From NCBI GenBank assembly GCA_030523905.1, contig JAUNHO010000035.1:1-6001 (forward strand): a stretch of DNA of 6,001 bases, given 5' to 3'. The first letter of the stretch is position 1, and every line of letters starts with the position of its first letter. The position numbers were made by a program, and so were the translations under genes. The notes beneath the pieces were generated by a model. It was not told the DNA's origin and did no database searches. It was given only the letters and a program-made list of their open reading frames with translations. Below, piece by piece: positions 4,284 to 6,001 of this stretch. The DNA is from Bergeyella zoohelcum (GTDB lineage: Bacteria > Bacteroidota > Bacteroidia > Flavobacteriales > Weeksellaceae).

Positions 4284-6001
4284 ATGAAAATACTAAAAAC
4301 TAGTTTAGCCTTACTGGTTATGGGGCAGTTGGCTATTGCTCAAAATAAAAAATATACGATGAATGATGCCGTGATGGGGCTTCGTTCCAATCTTGCGATT
4401 AAAAACATCTCTCAATTTACTTGGGCTAATGGGCAAAATGAATACCTGCAAAGAGTGAATAATGCCTATTTGAAAACCAATTTACAGACGATGAAGCAGG
4501 ATACATTGGTGTCGTTCAGCCGTCTAAATCCTGAACTAAAAACCAAACTAAAATCTCTGCCCTATTTCTCTTTTGAGGGGGATAAAATCTACTGGAAGAA
4601 TGGAAATGAGTTTTATCAGGTAGAGCAAAAATCTGATTTTTGGGACATCAAATCTTGGTTTAATCTTCCTAAAAATGCAGAAAATATTCATCTGATAGCA
4701 GAGAAAAACGGAGCAGTTTTTACCGATAAAAATAATCTTTTTTATCACGAAAATGGTAAAACCCAGCAGATTACAAATGATACTGATGAAAATATCATCA
4801 ATGGGCAATCTGTACACAGAAATGAATTTGGCATCAATGGAGGGATTTTCATTGCTCCTTCAAAAAATAAAGTGGCTTTCTACCGAATGAACCAAACAAT
4901 GGTGGAGGATTATCCCATCGTAGATTGGTCTTCTGCCCCTGCAAAAAATACCAACATCAAGTATCCTATGGCGGGAAGAAAGTCTCACGAGGTAACGCTT
5001 GGGGTGTATGATTTTAGAACACAAAAAACAATTTTTGTACAGACAGAGGGCGATAAAGAGCAGTATCTTACGGCGGTTTCGTGGAGTCCTGATTCTAAAT
5101 TTATTTTCATCGCCGTGCTGAATAGAGACCAAAATCATATGAAATTTAATCAATATGATGCGGAAACAGGGCGTTTCATCAAGACTTTATTTGAAGAAAA
5201 AAGCGATAAATATGTAGAGCCACAGCACGCCGTAACTTTCCTCCCAAATTCTAATACCGATTTCATTTGGCAAAGTCAAAGAACGGGCTACAACCATCTA
5301 TTCCTTTATAACATCAATAAAGGTTTGGTAGCACAGCTCACGAGCGGAGACTGGCTGGTGAATGATTTATTAGGATTCAATGCCGATAAAAAAGAGATTT
5401 ATTTCAGTTCTACCAAAGAAACCCCATTGGAAGAGCATCTTTATAAAGTGAATTGGCAGAATAAAAAAATCACGCGTATAGACAATGCGAAAGGGGTGCA
5501 TTATGGTATATTGAGCAAAGATGGAAACTGGCTTTATGATGTATATAGCAATGCTGAAACCCCAAGGGTGGCGAATCTCATCAATACTCAAACATTACAA
5601 ACTAAAAACCTACTGACGGCAGAAAATCCATTGAAAGACTATGCCCAGCCAGAGGTGAAAAATATAACTCTAAAAGCAGATGATGGTACGCCGCTTTATG
5701 GAAAACTGATTTTGCCTACCGATTTTGATACAAGTAAAAAATACCCTGTTATCGTCTATCTCTACGGAGGCCCACACGCCCAGCTGATTACCAATTCCTT
5801 CCCTGCATCGGGTAATCTTTGGTATGATTATATGGCACAAAATGGCTATGTAGTTTTCTCTATGGACGGGCGTGGTTCTAGCAACCGAGGACTGAAATTT
5901 GAACAAGCTACCTTCCGAAATTTAGGCGATGTAGAGATGAAAGACCAAATGAAAGGTGTAGAATATTTGAAATCTTTACCCTTCGTAGATACCGATAGAA
6001 T
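4284..6001 (+). CDS. exported S9-family prolyl di-/tripeptidyl peptidase (PtpA/DPP IV-like), 3' end outside window
   Basis: The frame is open from ATG 4284 to the window end (572 complete codons). Residues 1-19 are a signal peptide (hydrophobic core, AIA before the cleavage site, Gln20 next), so the enzyme should act in the periplasm or at the surface. Residues ~90-455 are the DPP IV-type beta-propeller, including HRNEFG (178-183), where Glu181 corresponds to the glutamate that binds the substrate N-terminus. Other segments (YRMNQ, YPMAG, SWSPDS, YDAETGRF, FIWQSQRTGYNHL) closely resemble Porphyromonas gingivalis prolyl tripeptidyl peptidase as I remember it. The alpha/beta-hydrolase domain begins near 485, with the oxyanion-hole tyrosine Tyr494 in YLYGGPHAQ and the DGRGSSNRG motif (528-536). 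The expected GWSYGG serine motif would start about five codons past the edge, so catalytic Ser, Asp and His are unseen. Members release Xaa-Pro or Xaa-Xaa-Pro from peptide N-termini; which one applies here is undecided. The gene is divergent from the ABC-F gene. Confidence 0.96.
   Translation, partial: MKILKTSLALLVMGQLAIAQNKKYTMNDAVMGLRSNLAIKNISQFTWANGQNEYLQRVNNAYLKTNLQTMKQDTLVSFSRLNPELKTKLKSLPYFSFEGDKIYWKNGNEFYQVEQKSDFWDIKSWFNLPKNAENIHLIAEKNGAVFTDKNNLFYHENGKTQQITNDTDENIINGQSVHRNEFGINGGIFIAPSKNKVAFYRMNQTMVEDYPIVDWSSAPAKNTNIKYPMAGRKSHEVTLGVYDFRTQKTIFVQTEGDKEQYLTAVSWSPDSKFIFIAVLNRDQNHMKFNQYDAETGRFIKTLFEEKSDKYVEPQHAVTFLPNSNTDFIWQSQRTGYNHLFLYNINKGLVAQLTSGDWLVNDLLGFNADKKEIYFSSTKETPLEEHLYKVNWQNKKITRIDNAKGVHYGILSKDGNWLYDVYSNAETPRVANLINTQTLQTKNLLTAENPLKDYAQPEVKNITLKADDGTPLYGKLILPTDFDTSKKYPVIVYLYGGPHAQLITNSFPASGNLWYDYMAQNGYVVFSMDGRGSSNRGLKFEQATFRNLGDVEMKDQMKGVEYLKSLPFVDTDR

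Overview
The window looks like chromosomal DNA of a member of the Bacteroidota, most likely class Flavobacteriia and plausibly a Chryseobacterium/Riemerella-like (Weeksellaceae) organism. Three things support this: a GLPGLI-family protein, a family essentially confined to this phylum; promoters of the phylum's TTG-N19-21-TAnnTTTG type; and AT-rich, Shine-Dalgarno-poor leaders in front of the genes. Both exported proteins also have a signal peptide followed directly by Gln, as is common in this phylum. The genus is inference only.

Layout, left to right. Positions 1-122 hold no convincing gene, but contain two inverted repeats, one a candidate recA terminator. Three genes then lie on the minus strand and are read right to left: an ABC-F ATPase (4113 to 2176), a secreted GLPGLI protein of unknown function (2064 to 1249) and recA (1163 to 123). 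Each has its own TAnnTTTG-type promoter or -7 box, and the ABC-F gene ends in a hairpin that includes its stop codon. They therefore look like three separate transcription units facing the same way, not an operon. From 4284 to the right edge, on the plus strand, runs a divergently transcribed, exported S9-family peptidase closely resembling the prolyl tripeptidyl peptidase of Porphyromonas. It is cut by the window end a few codons before its expected catalytic serine.

The genes do not form an obvious pathway: DNA repair (RecA), a translation-associated ATPase (ABC-F), an envelope protein of unknown role (GLPGLI) and periplasmic or secreted peptide degradation (S9). I see no phage, insertion sequence, CRISPR, tRNA or rRNA, and no sign of a new multi-gene system. 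The most interesting non-coding structure is the 170-bp divergent region at 4114-4283. There a perfect 16-bp palindrome and a perfect 9-bp inverted repeat flank and overlap the putative -7 box of the peptidase, suggesting an operator.
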